Assembly: GCF_000211855.2 (NCBI RefSeq)
Contig: NC_015638.1
Span: forward strand, 2,949,001 to 3,013,000
Direction: 5' to 3'
DNA: 64,000 bases
Source of the DNA: Lacinutrix sp. 5H-3-7-4
GTDB lineage: Bacteria > Bacteroidota > Bacteroidia > Flavobacteriales > Flavobacteriaceae
Each line of letters opens with the position of its first letter. Position 1 is the first letter of the stretch. This document shows, in pieces, positions 1-11,127 of this stretch. A program made the position numbers and the translations under genes. The notes under the pieces were generated by a model. It saw only the letters and a program-made list of their open reading frames with translations, did not search any database and had not been told where the DNA came from.

Positions 1-1629
1 ATAACTAGATATACTATTCATTTTTAGTCTTATATAAGCTGGTTTACCTTCTTTTTTATTTTTAATTTCTTTATTTATTAAATTAAAAAAAGCATTTTGC
101 GTATAATGTGGTGATGTAATAATGTGCTTATAGCGATACATTTTATAGTTTACAGAAAAGAAATTAAAAACTTTGTTTACGTCTTTTAATATTTTTTGGT
201 TTGATGTAAATAAAGTATAATCTGTATAAATTTTTGCAGTAGACTCGTTAAAATTCCCTGTACTTATAAAGCCATATCGTACTAATTTAGGTCCTTCTTC
301 TCTTTCTATAACACACATTTTACTGTGCACTTTTAAACCTTGTACTCCAAATATTAATTGTATGCCTTCACGTTGCATTTGTTCTGCATATTCAATATTG
401 GCTTGTTCATCAAAACGTGCTTGAATCTCCATTGAAACAGTAACTTTTTTACCGTTAATTGCAGCGTTAATTAGCGAGCTGGCAACATGAGAAATTTGTG
501 CCAGCCTGTAAATTGTAATTTTTATGCTTTTTACTTGAGGGTCTAATGCTGCTTCACGTAAAAACTTTACAATGTATGCAAAGGTATGATATGGTGTGTA
601 TTGTAAATAATCTTTTTTTGAAATTGCTTTAAATATGCTGTTTTCTAATCCTAAGTTTTTAACGGGTAAAGCTGTAATTTTATCATATAACAAATCTGTT
701 CTTCCTAAGCTTGGAAAATTCATATAATCACGACGGTTGTGATATCGACCTCCAGGTATAATACTGTCTGAAGATTCTATACTCATTTTATCCATTAAAA
801 AATCTAGTGTATGTTTATCTATACTTTTATCGTAAACAAAACGAACCGGTTGGCCATCTTGCCTATCTTTTACACTATTACTAATTTTTTCCATAAAACT
901 TTTACTTAAATCACTTTCTAAGTCAAGCTCTGCATCACGTGTAATTTTTATCATATGTGCCGATATAGAATTATACTCGAAAATATTGAAAATATCATCT
1001 AAACAGAAACGTAATAAATCGTCTAAAATAATAATAGACTGTTTTCCATTCTCTTCTGGAAGTTCTACAAAACGATCCATGTTTTTGGAGATTTCTATAA
1101 GCGCATATTGGTGCTCTCCATTTTCTAAACTCATATTTATTGCAAGATATGCTGCGCTATCCTTAAGATTTGGTATTGCTGCATCTTCATTTAAAATTAT
1201 AGTTACTAAAGCAGGACTTACATGCTGAATGAAATAATTTTTTATAAAAGATTTTTGAGTATTACTTATTTGTTTTTCGGTGATAATAAATATGTTTTCA
1301 GATTTTAATTTTTGCTGAATATTATTTAAAATCTTTAAGCTTTCAGCTTGTTTTTTTATTACTGTTTGAGTAATAATTTCTAATAATTCTGAAGCTCTTA
1401 TACCTCCTAATTGACTTTTTCCTTCTTTTCCAGCTTCGTCTATACGTTTTACTGTTGCATATCTAACTTTAAAAAATTCATCTAAATTATTAGAAAAAAT
1501 CCCTAAAAAACGAAGACGTTCAATTAATGGAACGTTCTCATCTGATGCTTCCTGCAGCACTCTTTCATTAAATTGTAACCAACTTAATTCTCTATTAATA
1601 TAGCTGAAATTAGAAGTTTTTTTAATCAT
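1..1629 (-). CDS. ppk1: Polyphosphate kinase 1, 3' end outside window
   Basis: Reversibly makes inorganic polyphosphate from the terminal phosphate of ATP. The first 543 codons are visible from the ATG at 1629, and the C-terminal part (usual length about 690 residues) lies beyond the left edge. The start ELSWLQFNERVL and NNLDEFFKVR are typical PPK1 N-domain motifs. The VHSK motif places the likely phosphorylated histidine at residue 435, the same number as in the E. coli enzyme, and GFISTGNFNEST follows. The gene lies 38 bases downstream of a SixA-like phosphatase gene on the same strand, so the two are probably cotranscribed. Family assignment is secure; only the truncation by the window limits it. 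Confidence 0.96.
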   Translation of the reverse strand, partial: MIKKTSNFSYINRELSWLQFNERVLQEASDENVPLIERLRFLGIFSNNLDEFFKVRYATVKRIDEAGKEGKSQLGGIRASELLEIITQTVIKKQAESLKILNNIQQKLKSENIFIITEKQISNTQKSFIKNYFIQHVSPALVTIILNEDAAIPNLKDSAAYLAINMSLENGEHQYALIEISKNMDRFVELPEENGKQSIIILDDLLRFCLDDIFNIFEYNSISAHMIKITRDAELDLESDLSKSFMEKISNSVKDRQDGQPVRFVYDKSIDKHTLDFLMDKMSIESSDSIIPGGRYHNRRDYMNFPSLGRTDLLYDKITALPVKNLGLENSIFKAISKKDYLQYTPYHTFAYIVKFLREAALDPQVKSIKITIYRLAQISHVASSLINAAINGKKVTVSMEIQARFDEQANIEYAEQMQREGIQLIFGVQGLKVHSKMCVIEREEGPKLVRYGFISTGNFNESTAKIYTDYTLFTSNQKILKDVNKVFNFFSVNYKMYRYKHIITSPHYTQNAFFNLINKEIKNKKEGKPAYIRLKMNSISSY

Positions 1630-1667
1630 TTAATTATAAATTTTTTAACAAATATATTATAGTTTTC

Positions 1668-2177
1668 TTATTTAAGGTGTTTTGGAAAAAGTATTGTTTT
1701 AGTTTCTCCTTTTTTTATGTTTTCCCATTTATCTGTAGCAAAGTGAATTTCCACAAAACCAGAAGTTGTTATGTTATCTATAGCTTTACTTCCATAGGTA
1801 TTTGCTATATTGGTTAGCGCATTATTATGTCCAAAAACAAGCAGTTTATCGATAGAATTATTACAAGATTTTAAAACGTTCAATAAAGACTGACCTGAAA
1901 AATCATAAACTTCATTATTTATTAAAAAATTTACTTTTTTAAGATTTAAGTTTTCAATAAAAATTTTAGCTGTAGTTTTTGCTCGCTCTGCTCCACTACT
2001 TATAATTAAATCTGGACTTAATGAAAAGGTTTTTAAATGGTTTGATATTAAATTAGCATCATTAAATCCTCTTTTTTTTAAAGGACGATCAAAATCTCGC
2101 AAATCATATTTCCATGATGACTTTGCATGACGAACTAAATATAGAACTTTATTGCTTTTTGTCGGTATTTCTTGCAT
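1668..2177 (-). CDS. sixA: SixA-like histidine phosphatase family protein
   Basis: A 169-residue cytoplasmic protein of the histidine phosphatase (phosphoglycerate mutase-like) superfamily. The catalytic RHAKSSW motif is at residues 16-22, with the histidine that accepts phosphate at position 17. A second conserved histidine occurs in VFGHNN near residue 117. The short length and the RHAKSSW wording match the SixA branch, which in E. coli dephosphorylates phosphohistidine on histidine-containing phosphotransfer domains. The real substrate here is unknown. Its position directly before ppk1 suggests a shared transcript and perhaps a role in phosphate or polyphosphate metabolism, which is inference. 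Confidence 0.85.
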   Translation of the reverse strand: MQEIPTKSNKVLYLVRHAKSSWKYDLRDFDRPLKKRGFNDANLISNHLKTFSLSPDLIISSGAERAKTTAKIFIENLNLKKVNFLINNEVYDFSGQSLLNVLKSCNNSIDKLLVFGHNNALTNIANTYGSKAIDNITTSGFVEIHFATDKWENIKKGETKTILFPKHLK

Positions 2178-2587
2178 TTAATCGGATTTAGTGTTACATT
2201 TGGTTTTTTAACGAATATTTAAGTTATTAAACTCATTTATTTGAATTAGAATTTAAATACTATTTCATTTGTATACGCTATTAATACCCAATAAATCAAC
2301 CTACTTTGTGACGCTTATGGTGCACTTCCCTTGACTGTAGATTAATATCATAATAGTAATTAATGGCATAACTTTTATTAAAACAGTTAAAATTTTTGTT
2401 ATGAAAATAAATCATTTCAAAGCAAAGTTAAATATTAATATTAATGTTTTCGTTTATAGCAAGTTAATTATTTGTTATGCGGAAACACTTTTTTATGCAA
2501 TTATTTCTCAGTTAATGGAGAATAACAATATTAAATCAAATGTAAATCTTGTGCCTACTTATAGATCCATTTGTAAAATCCCAAATT
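2178..2587. other. Intergenic region between sixA and the giant adhesin
   Basis: About 410 bases separate two divergent genes, so promoters for both should lie here. I found no good match to the Bacteroidota TTG / TAnnTTTG promoter pair, no convincing hairpin and no RNA gene. A 65-codon open frame at 2401-2598 has no recognisable domain and overlaps the adhesin start, so I do not call it. Confidence 0.5.
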
Positions 2588-5500
2588 ATGCTATCTAAAA
2601 CCAACTTTTCAAAAATGTCTTTAGTTAAGCGCACTATTACAGTGCTTCCGCTTTTTATTTTATTTTTATCAGCGTCAACTTTAAATGCTCAAATTAAAAA
2701 AGCGTTTACGCCTAGGTATAACGAAACAATTAGTGGCCAAGTAACAACTATTGCAAATAATGTTGTTTCTGCACATCCTACGTTAAATTACAATGGTTCG
2801 TTTGACAATCATAATTTCAACACTTTTTATGTTGATATAGATAATGACAACTCTACGTTTAACTCTAGCAGTGCTAATTTAGCAAACCCTAGACCTGGCG
2901 ATAGCTGTTTAGAGATTGAAAGAGTGTTATTATATTGGGCTGCTGCAGATAAAGGACCTATTTTTGGAGGTACTGAATTTGATAATGAACCTAATTGGAA
3001 TTTTAACGATGTAAAAATAAAACTTCCTGGTCAAGCTAATTACACAACCATAACTGCTGATGAAGTTATTTACCGAGGTAGAGATGAACACTTTATAAAC
3101 GATCCTTACGTTTGCTTTAAGGACATAACTGCAGATGTAAAAAGCTTAAGTTCACCATTTGGCACCTATCAAGTAGCTAATGTTGAAGCTAAAACTGGTA
3201 CTCTTTTTTCTCATGCTGGAAACAACACTGGTACTTCTGGTGGTTGGCAAATTGCAGTGGTTTATTCTAGTCCAGATTTAGAGCAAAGAAATATTACTTT
3301 ATCTGATGGTTATGTACATATAGCTAGTTCTACAAATAATATAGATTTTAACTTTAGTGGTTTTCAAACTGTACCTAATGGTCCTGTTAACACCAATGTT
3401 TTGGTTGGTGCACTGGAAGGTGATAGAAGTTTAAGTGGAGATAGGCTTCAAATTCAAGATATAAATGGAAGTTTTGTAGATATTAGTACACCTTCACGAA
3501 ATGCCAATAATTTTTTTAATAGTAGAATTACCATTGATCCAAATGGAGCGGATTTTACAAACAGAACACCTGCAAGTACTAACACTTTAGGTTTTGACGT
3601 TGCTTTATTTCCTTTAAGCAATCCTGGTAAATCTATTTTATCTAACAACCAAACGTCTGCAACAATTAGATTAAGATCTACGCAAGAAACTTATGGTTTA
3701 TTTTTATTAGGTTTTTCAATAGAAGTTTATCAACCAGATGTAGAAGTTGCTTTATTAGGATCTCCAACATCTGTTACTCCAGGTCCTACTCCAACTATAA
3801 TTAATTTTAATACACAATTAATTAATAGTGGTAATGATAATGCTGAAAATGTAATTCTTTCTACGGTAATAGACTCTGAAGCAGAACTCGTTTTACCAAT
3901 TACAGGTTTACCTGCTGGTGTTAATTATACTTATGATGAAGCTACACGATTATTAACCTTTACTGTAGATGATGGTATTTTAACATCAAACTCTCAACCT
4001 TTAGATATAAATTTCCAAGTAGAAATAAATGATGAATGTTACTTTTTAGAAAATAATGATGATGGCAATTTTTCTATTCAATTAAACACAAGTTATAACG
4101 GACAGATTAATAATTCAAATCAATCAACTGTTAGTTCTCAAGATTTTGATGCTTGTTCAAACGGAAATCTTAATACTACAACTGTAACAATTAATACACC
4201 TGAGCCTCCAACTTGGGAAACTGAACCTGGAGAATTAGATGTTACAATAGAATGTGATGATGCTAATGCTTTAAATGATGCTCAAGATTTAGCTCCTGTT
4301 ACAAATTGCGAAGGGTTACCGCCTATAAAAACTTCTGGTTCATTCGTTCAAAACGGAACATGTAATTCAAACGGAACATATACAAATACATTTACTTTAA
4401 CAGACGCTTACGGTAATGAGATTGACACTTATACACAAACCATTACAATTCAAGATACTCAAGCACCTGTAATAGATACAACTGCTTTCGATTTTACTGT
4501 GCAATGTGATGGTAATGGAAATACAACAGCACTTAACGATTGGTTAAATTCTAATGCTGGAGCCGTTGCTTACGATACTTGTAGTGAACCAATTATCTGG
4601 ACTAATGATTTTAGTGGATTGTCAGATGAATGTGGTGGTACAGGATCTGCTATTGTTACTTTTACAGCAACAGATCAATGTGGAAATTCTAGTACTACAT
4701 CTGCTTCATTTACAATAATTGATACATTACCTCCAACAATTGTTGGTTTCCCTTCAAATGTAGATAATAGTCAACCATCATGTGTAGATGTTCCTGTTTT
4801 AAGTTTTGAAAATTACACAGAAGAATCTGGAGACGGAAATGTAAATACCTATTTACAAGGAGAGGTTTTTAGATTTACTGAAATAGCTCCTGGTGTTGAT
4901 GCTTTAGTTAATATTGTAGCTACAGTTAATACAACAATTCCTGTTTTTGATGATAACTCTACAGGAAGTGATTCATTTAGACCAAGAACAGCTTTTTCAA
5001 TAGCAAATAATGGGGATAGAGCTTATACTGAGTTTAGATTCGATTTTGTTCAAGCAGGAACAACAACGCCTACTAGTTTACCAGAATTCTATTCAAATTT
5101 TAATGATATTGATGGTAATAATAATTATGGAGAAGTAAATTGGACTCAATTTACAAATAGTTATACTGTTAATGACCCTACAGATTTAACAATTACAGAA
5201 GAAGGACCTTGGATTGTTGCTACTTCTGGAACTACGGAATATACAGGCGTAACAAATGCAAATCCTCAAGCTAATTTTACTACTAGAAATACTAATGCAT
5301 CAAGTTTTTCTTTTAGAGTTGGTGTTGAAGCTAGAAAAAACAATGTTTCTGGAAGTGGAAGACAACATAATATTGAATTTACTTGTATTTCTAATTATAC
5401 AGATGCTGTTACAATTTCTGAAGAAATTACAATTGAATGTGATGAGCTAGAACCTGCTGAAGATTTAACAGCTACTGATGAATGCGGAAGTGCTACTATT

Positions 5501-6355
5501 AATTTTGAAGAAACAACAACTCCAGGAACTTGTGAAAATGAATTTACTGTAGAGAGAACATGGACTGCTACAGATGAATGCGGTAATACAACAACAAGAA
5601 CTTTAATAATAAATGTTGTAGATACCACTCCTCCTACTTTTACTGCGCCTGCTGATATTGAAATATTTACTGATGACTCTTGTAATTATGATGCGACAGT
5701 AACTCAAACTGGTGATGTAACAGATGAAGCTGATAACTGTTCTACTTCTATCGATGCTACTTTTACTGATGTAGTGACTGCTGGTGATTGTGAAGGTGCT
5801 TATATCATTACGAGAACTTGGACCTTAACGGATGATTGTGGAAATACTGCTACTGAGCAAACACAAACTATTACGGTTTCTGATAATACTGCGCCTACTT
5901 TTACTGCACCAGCTGATATTGAAATATTTACTGATGCCTCTTGTAACTATGATGCTACAGTAACTCAAACGGGTGATGTAACGGATGAAGCTGATAACTG
6001 TTCTGCTTCTATCGATGCTACTTTTACTGATGTAGTGACTGCTGGTGATTGTGAAGGTGCTTATATCATTACGAGAACTTGGACCTTAACGGATGATTGT
6101 GGAAATACTGCTACTGAGCAAACACAAACTATTACGGTTTCTGATAATACTGCGCCTACTTTTACTGCGCCTGCTGATATTGAAATATTTACTGATGTTT
6201 CTTGTAATTATGATGCTACAGTAACTCAAACGGGTGATGTAACGGATGAAGCTGATAACTGTTCTGCTTCTATCGATGCTACTTTTACTGATGTAGTGAC
6301 TGCTGGTGATTGTGAAGGGTGCTTATATCATTACGAGAACTTGGACTTTAACTGA
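2588..6355 (+). CDS. Adhesin fragment 1: signal peptide, unique N-terminal region, first repeats
   Basis: This open segment carries the signal peptide and a unique surface-protein region. It then has a DUF11-like stretch (about residues 380-530 from the upstream TTG frame), divergent HYR-like modules with the D-x-CGN signature, and the first three copies of the 87-residue unit. It ends at a TGA at 6353-6355 because a GAAGGG at 6315-6319 has one G more than the GAAGG found at the same place in other copies. ATG at 2588 is the first ATG of the frame; ATG at 2615 starts directly before the hydrophobic core and may be the true start. The TTG at 2549 would bury the signal peptide behind extra residues. 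Confidence 0.8.
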   Translation: MLSKTNFSKMSLVKRTITVLPLFILFLSASTLNAQIKKAFTPRYNETISGQVTTIANNVVSAHPTLNYNGSFDNHNFNTFYVDIDNDNSTFNSSSANLANPRPGDSCLEIERVLLYWAAADKGPIFGGTEFDNEPNWNFNDVKIKLPGQANYTTITADEVIYRGRDEHFINDPYVCFKDITADVKSLSSPFGTYQVANVEAKTGTLFSHAGNNTGTSGGWQIAVVYSSPDLEQRNITLSDGYVHIASSTNNIDFNFSGFQTVPNGPVNTNVLVGALEGDRSLSGDRLQIQDINGSFVDISTPSRNANNFFNSRITIDPNGADFTNRTPASTNTLGFDVALFPLSNPGKSILSNNQTSATIRLRSTQETYGLFLLGFSIEVYQPDVEVALLGSPTSVTPGPTPTIINFNTQLINSGNDNAENVILSTVIDSEAELVLPITGLPAGVNYTYDEATRLLTFTVDDGILTSNSQPLDINFQVEINDECYFLENNDDGNFSIQLNTSYNGQINNSNQSTVSSQDFDACSNGNLNTTTVTINTPEPPTWETEPGELDVTIECDDANALNDAQDLAPVTNCEGLPPIKTSGSFVQNGTCNSNGTYTNTFTLTDAYGNEIDTYTQTITIQDTQAPVIDTTAFDFTVQCDGNGNTTALNDWLNSNAGAVAYDTCSEPIIWTNDFSGLSDECGGTGSAIVTFTATDQCGNSSTTSASFTIIDTLPPTIVGFPSNVDNSQPSCVDVPVLSFENYTEESGDGNVNTYLQGEVFRFTEIAPGVDALVNIVATVNTTIPVFDDNSTGSDSFRPRTAFSIANNGDRAYTEFRFDFVQAGTTTPTSLPEFYSNFNDIDGNNNYGEVNWTQFTNSYTVNDPTDLTITEEGPWIVATSGTTEYTGVTNANPQANFTTRNTNASSFSFRVGVEARKNNVSGSGRQHNIEFTCISNYTDAVTISEEITIECDELEPAEDLTATDECGSATINFEETTTPGTCENEFTVERTWTATDECGNTTTRTLIINVVDTTPPTFTAPADIEIFTDDSCNYDATVTQTGDVTDEADNCSTSIDATFTDVVTAGDCEGAYIITRTWTLTDDCGNTATEQTQTITVSDNTAPTFTAPADIEIFTDASCNYDATVTQTGDVTDEADNCSASIDATFTDVVTAGDCEGAYIITRTWTLTDDCGNTATEQTQTITVSDNTAPTFTAPADIEIFTDVSCNYDATVTQTGDVTDEADNCSASIDATFTDVVTAGDCEGCLYHYENLDFN

Positions 6356-9300
6356 TGATTGTGGAAATACTGCTACTGAGCAAACACAAACTATTACGGT
6401 GTCTGATAATACTGCGCCTACTTTTACTGCACCAGCTGATATTGAAATATTTACTGATGCCTCTTGTAACTATGATGCTACAGTAACTCAAACGGGTGAT
6501 GTAACGGATGAAGCTGATAACTGTTCTGCTTCTATCGATGCTACTTTTACTGATGTAGTGACTGCTGGTGATTGTGAAGGTGCTTATATCATTACGAGAA
6601 CTTGGACTTTAACGGATGATTGTGGAAATACTGCTACTGAGCAAACACAAACTATTACGGTGTCTGATAATACTGCGCCTACTTTTACTGCGCCTGCTGA
6701 TATTGAAATATTTACTGATGCTTCTTGTAATTATGATGCTACAGTAACTCAAACGGGTGATGTAACGGATGAAGCTGATAACTGTTCTGCTTCTATCGAT
6801 GCTACTTTTACTGATGTGGTGACTGCTGGTGATTGTGAAGGTGCGTATATCATTACTAGAACTTGGACTTTAACTGATGATTGTGGAAATACTGCTACTG
6901 AGCAAACACAAACTATTACGGTGTCTGATAATACTGCTCCTACTTTTACTGCGCCTGCTGATATTGAAATATTTACTGATGCTTCTTGTAACTATGATGC
7001 TACAGTAACTCAAACGGGTGATGTAACGGATGAAGCTGATAACTGTTCTGCTTCTATCGATGCTACTTTTACTGATGTGGTGACTGCTGGTACTTGTGAA
7101 GGTGCTTATATCATTACGAGAACTTGGACTTTAACTGATGATTGTGGAAATACTGCTGCTGAGCAAACACAAACCATTACAGTGTCTGATAATACTGCGC
7201 CTACTTTTACTGCGCCTGCTGATATTGAAATCTTTACTGATGCTTCTTGTAACTATGATGCTACAGTAACTCAAACGGGTGATGTAACGGATGAAGCTGA
7301 TAACTGTTCTACTACACTTGATGCTACTTTTACTGATGTGGTAACTGCTGGTGATTGTGAAGGTGCTTATATCATTACAAGAACTTGGACCTTAACTGAT
7401 GATTGTGGAAATACTGCTACTGAGCAAACACAAACTATTACAGTGTCTGATAATACTGCGCCTACTTTTACTGCGCCTGCTGATATTGAAATATTTACTG
7501 ATGCCTCTTGTAACTATGATGCTACAGTAACTCAAACGGGTGATGTAACGGATGAAGCTGATAACTGTTCTACTACACTTGATGCTACTTTTACTGATGT
7601 GGTGACTGCTGGTACTTGTGAAGGTTCGTATATCATTACTAGAACTTGGACTTTAACTGATGATTGTGGAAATACTGCTACTGAGCAAACACAAACTATT
7701 ACGGTGTCTGATAATACTGCGCCTACTTTTACTGCGCCTGCTGATATTGAAATATTTACTGATGCTTCTTGTAACTATGATGCTACAGTAACTCAAACGG
7801 GTGATGTAACGGATGAAGCTGATAACTGTTCTGCTTCTATCGATGCTACTTTTACTGATGTGGTGACTGCTGGTACTTGTGAAGGTGCTTATATCATTAC
7901 GAGAACTTGGACTTTAACTGATGATTGTGGAAATACTGCTACTGAGCAAACACAAACTATTACGGTGTCTGATAATACTGCACCTACTTTTACTGCGCCT
8001 GCTGATATTGAAATATTTACTGATGCTTCTTGTAATTATGATGCTACAATAACTCAAACGGGTGATGTAACGGATGAAGCTGATAACTGTTCTACTTCTA
8101 TCGATGCTACTTTTACTGATGTGGTGACTGCTGGTACTTGTGAAGGTTCGTATATCATTACAAGAACTTGGACTTTAACTGATGATTGTGGAAATACTGC
8201 TACTGAGCAAACACAAACTATTACGGTGTCTGATAATACTGCGCCTACTTTTACTGCGCCTGCTGATATTGAAATCTTTACTGATGCTTCTTGTAACTAT
8301 GATGCTACAGTAACTCAAACGGGTGATGTAACGGATGAAGCTGATAACTGTTCTACTACACTTGATGCTACTTTTACTGATGTGGTTACTGCTGGTACTT
8401 GTGAAAGTGCTTATATCATTACGAGAACTTGGACTTTAACTGATGATTGTGGAAATACTGCTACTGAGCAAACACAAACTATTACGGTGTCTGATAATAC
8501 TGCGCCTACTTTTACTGCACCAGCTGATATTGAAATATTTACTGATGCTTCTTGTAACTATGATGCTACAGTAACTCAAACGGGTGATGTAACGGATGAA
8601 GCTGATAACTGTTCTGCTTCTATCGATGCTACTTTTACTGATGTGGTGACTGCTGGTACTTGTGAAGGTACTTATATCATTACGAGAACTTGGACTTTAA
8701 CTGATGATTGTGGAAATACTGCTACTGAGCAAACACAAACTATTACGGTGTCTGATAATACTGCCCCTACTTTTACTGCGCCTGCTGATATTGAAATATT
8801 TACTGATGTTTCTTGTAATTATGATGCTACAGTAACTCAAACGGGTGATGTAACGGATGAAGCTGATAACTGTTCTGCTTCTATCGATGCTACTTTTACT
8901 GATGTAGTGACTGCTGGTGATTGTGAAGGTGCTTATATCATTACGAGAACTTGGACCTTAACGGATGATTGTGGAAATACTGCTACTGAGCAAACACAAA
9001 CTATTACGGTGTCTGATAATACTGCGCCTACTTTTACTGCACCAGCTGATATTGAAATATTTACTGATGCTTCTTGTAACTATGATGCTACAGTAACTCA
9101 AACGGGTGATGTAACGGATGAAGCTGATAACTGTTCTGCTTCTATCGATGCTACTTTTACTGATGTAGTGACTGCTGGTGATTGTGAAGGTGCTTATATC
9201 ATTACGAGAACTTGGACTTTAACTGATGATTGTGGAAATACTGCTACTGAGCAAACACAAACTATTACGGTGTCTGATAATACTGCGCCTACTTTTACTG

Positions 9301-9947
9301 CGCCTGCTGATATTGAAATATTTACTGATGCTTCTTGTAATTATGATGCTACAGTAACTCAAACGGGTGATGTAACGGATGAAGCTGATAACTGTTCTGC
9401 TTCTATCGATGCTACTTTTACTGATGTGGTGACTGCTGGTACTTGTGAAGGTTCGTATATCATTACTAGAACTTGGACTTTAACTGATGATTGTGGAAAT
9501 ACTGCTACTGAGCAAACACAAACTATTACGGTGTCTGATAATACTGCGCCTACTTTTACTGCGCCTGCTGATATTGAAATATTTACTGATGCTTCTTGTA
9601 ACTATGATGCTACAGTAACTCAAACGGGTGATGTAACGGATGAAGCTGATAACTGTTCTACTTCTATCGATGCTACTTTTACTGATGTGGTGACTGCTGG
9701 TACTTGTGAAGGTGCTTATATCATTACGAGAACTTGGACTTTAACTGATGATTGTGGAAATACTGCTACTGAGCAAACACAAACTATTACGGTGTCTGAT
9801 AATACTGCACCTACTTTTACTGCGCCTGCTGATATTGAAATATTTACTGATGCTTCTTGTAATTATGATGCTACAGTAACTCAAACGGGTGATGTAACGG
9901 ATGAAGCTGATAACTGTTCTACTTCTATCGATGCTACTTTTTCATGA
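6320..9947 (+). CDS. Adhesin fragment 2: fourteen tandem HYR-like units, no own start
   Basis: The repeat continues here in a different frame for fourteen unit starts from 6435 to 9828, spaced exactly 261 bases apart. The only upstream start-like codon in this frame is a GTG at 6306 inside a repeat, so this is a continuation of the adhesin and not an independent gene. It ends at TGA 9945-9947, where the usual ACTTTTACTGATG is replaced by ACTTTTTCATGATG. That net +1 change involves more than one base and is not a plain homopolymer slip. All units keep the conserved cysteines (SCNYD, DNCS, CEG, DDCGN). Confidence 0.7.
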
Positions 9948-11127
9948 TGTGGTGACTGCTGGTGCTTGTGAAGGTGCGTATATCATTACAAGAACTTGGA
10001 CTTTAACTGATGATTGTGGAAATACTGCTACTGAGCAAACACAAACTATTACGGTGTCTGATAATACTGCGCCTACTTTTACTGCGCCTGCTGATATTGA
10101 AATATTTACTGATGCTTCTTGTAACTATGATGCTACAGTAACTCAAACGGGTGATGTAACGGATGAAGCTGATAACTGTTCTGCTTCTATCGATGCTACT
10201 TTTACTGATGTAGTGACTGCTGGTGATTGTGAAGGTGCTTATATCATTACGAGAACTTGGACCTTAACGGATGATTGTGGAAATACTGCTACTGAGCAAA
10301 CACAAACTATTACGGTTTCTGATAATACTGCGCCTACTTTTACTGCGCCTGCTGATATTGAAATATTTACTGATGCTTCTTGTAATTATGATGCTACAGT
10401 AACTCAAACGGGTGATGTAACGGATGAAGCTGATAACTGTTCTGCTTCTATCGATGCTACTTTTACTGATGTGGTGACTGCTGGTGATTGTGAAGGTGCG
10501 TATATCATTACTAGAACTTGGACTTTAACTGATGATTGTGGAAATACTGCTACTGAGCAAACACAAACTATTACGGTGTCTGATAATACTGCACCTACTT
10601 TTACTGCGCCTGCTGATATTGAAATATTTACTGATGCTTCTTGTAACTATGATGCGACTGTAACTCAAACGGGTGATGTAACGGATGAAGCTGATAACTG
10701 TTCTGCTTCTATCGATGCTACTTTTACTGATGTGGTGACTGCTGGTACTTGTGAAGGTGCTTATATCATTACGAGAACTTGGACCTTAACTGATGATTGT
10801 GGAAATACTGCTACTGAGCAAACACAAACTATTACGGTTTCTGATAATACTGCACCTACTTTTACTGCGCCTGCTGATATTACTATTAACTGTGAAGAAA
10901 ACCCAGATAATTTAACTTTAACTGGTGATGTGACTGATGAAGCAGATAATTGTTCTTCTGGATTAGAAGCAACATATACTGATACTACTAATCCTGGTGC
11001 TTGTGAAAATGAAGTAACAATCACAAGAACTTGGTCTTTAACTGATAACTGTGGGAATACTACAACAGCTATACAAACTATAAATGTTCAGGATAATACT
11101 GCGCCTGATATTTCTGCACTGCAGTAG
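9948..11127 (+). CDS. Adhesin fragment 3: three standard units and one ADITINC variant unit
   Basis: A third frame carries standard units starting at 10090, 10351 and 10612, then a diverged unit at 10873 with ADITINCEENPDN in place of ADIEIFTDASCNYD. The block from 10612 to 11117 matches 11762-12267 at a constant offset of 1150 bases. The frame closes at 11127, just after the join at 11117/11118, where sequence equivalent to 12267 is fused to sequence equivalent to 12966. It is part of the same adhesin and has no credible start of its own. Confidence 0.7.

Noticed and set aside
986-1228. 80-codon plus-strand open frame
   Set aside because: It is antisense to the well-supported ppk1 coding sequence and has no recognisable protein pattern.
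2401-2598. 65-codon open frame before the adhesin
   Set aside because: No domain, no signal peptide or conserved pattern, and it overlaps the adhesin start in another frame.
6306-11127. Programmed ribosomal frameshifting in the adhesin
   Set aside because: The breaks lie at three different sequences without a common slippery heptamer and stimulatory structure, and other repeat copies carry the normal in-frame sequence at the same places.
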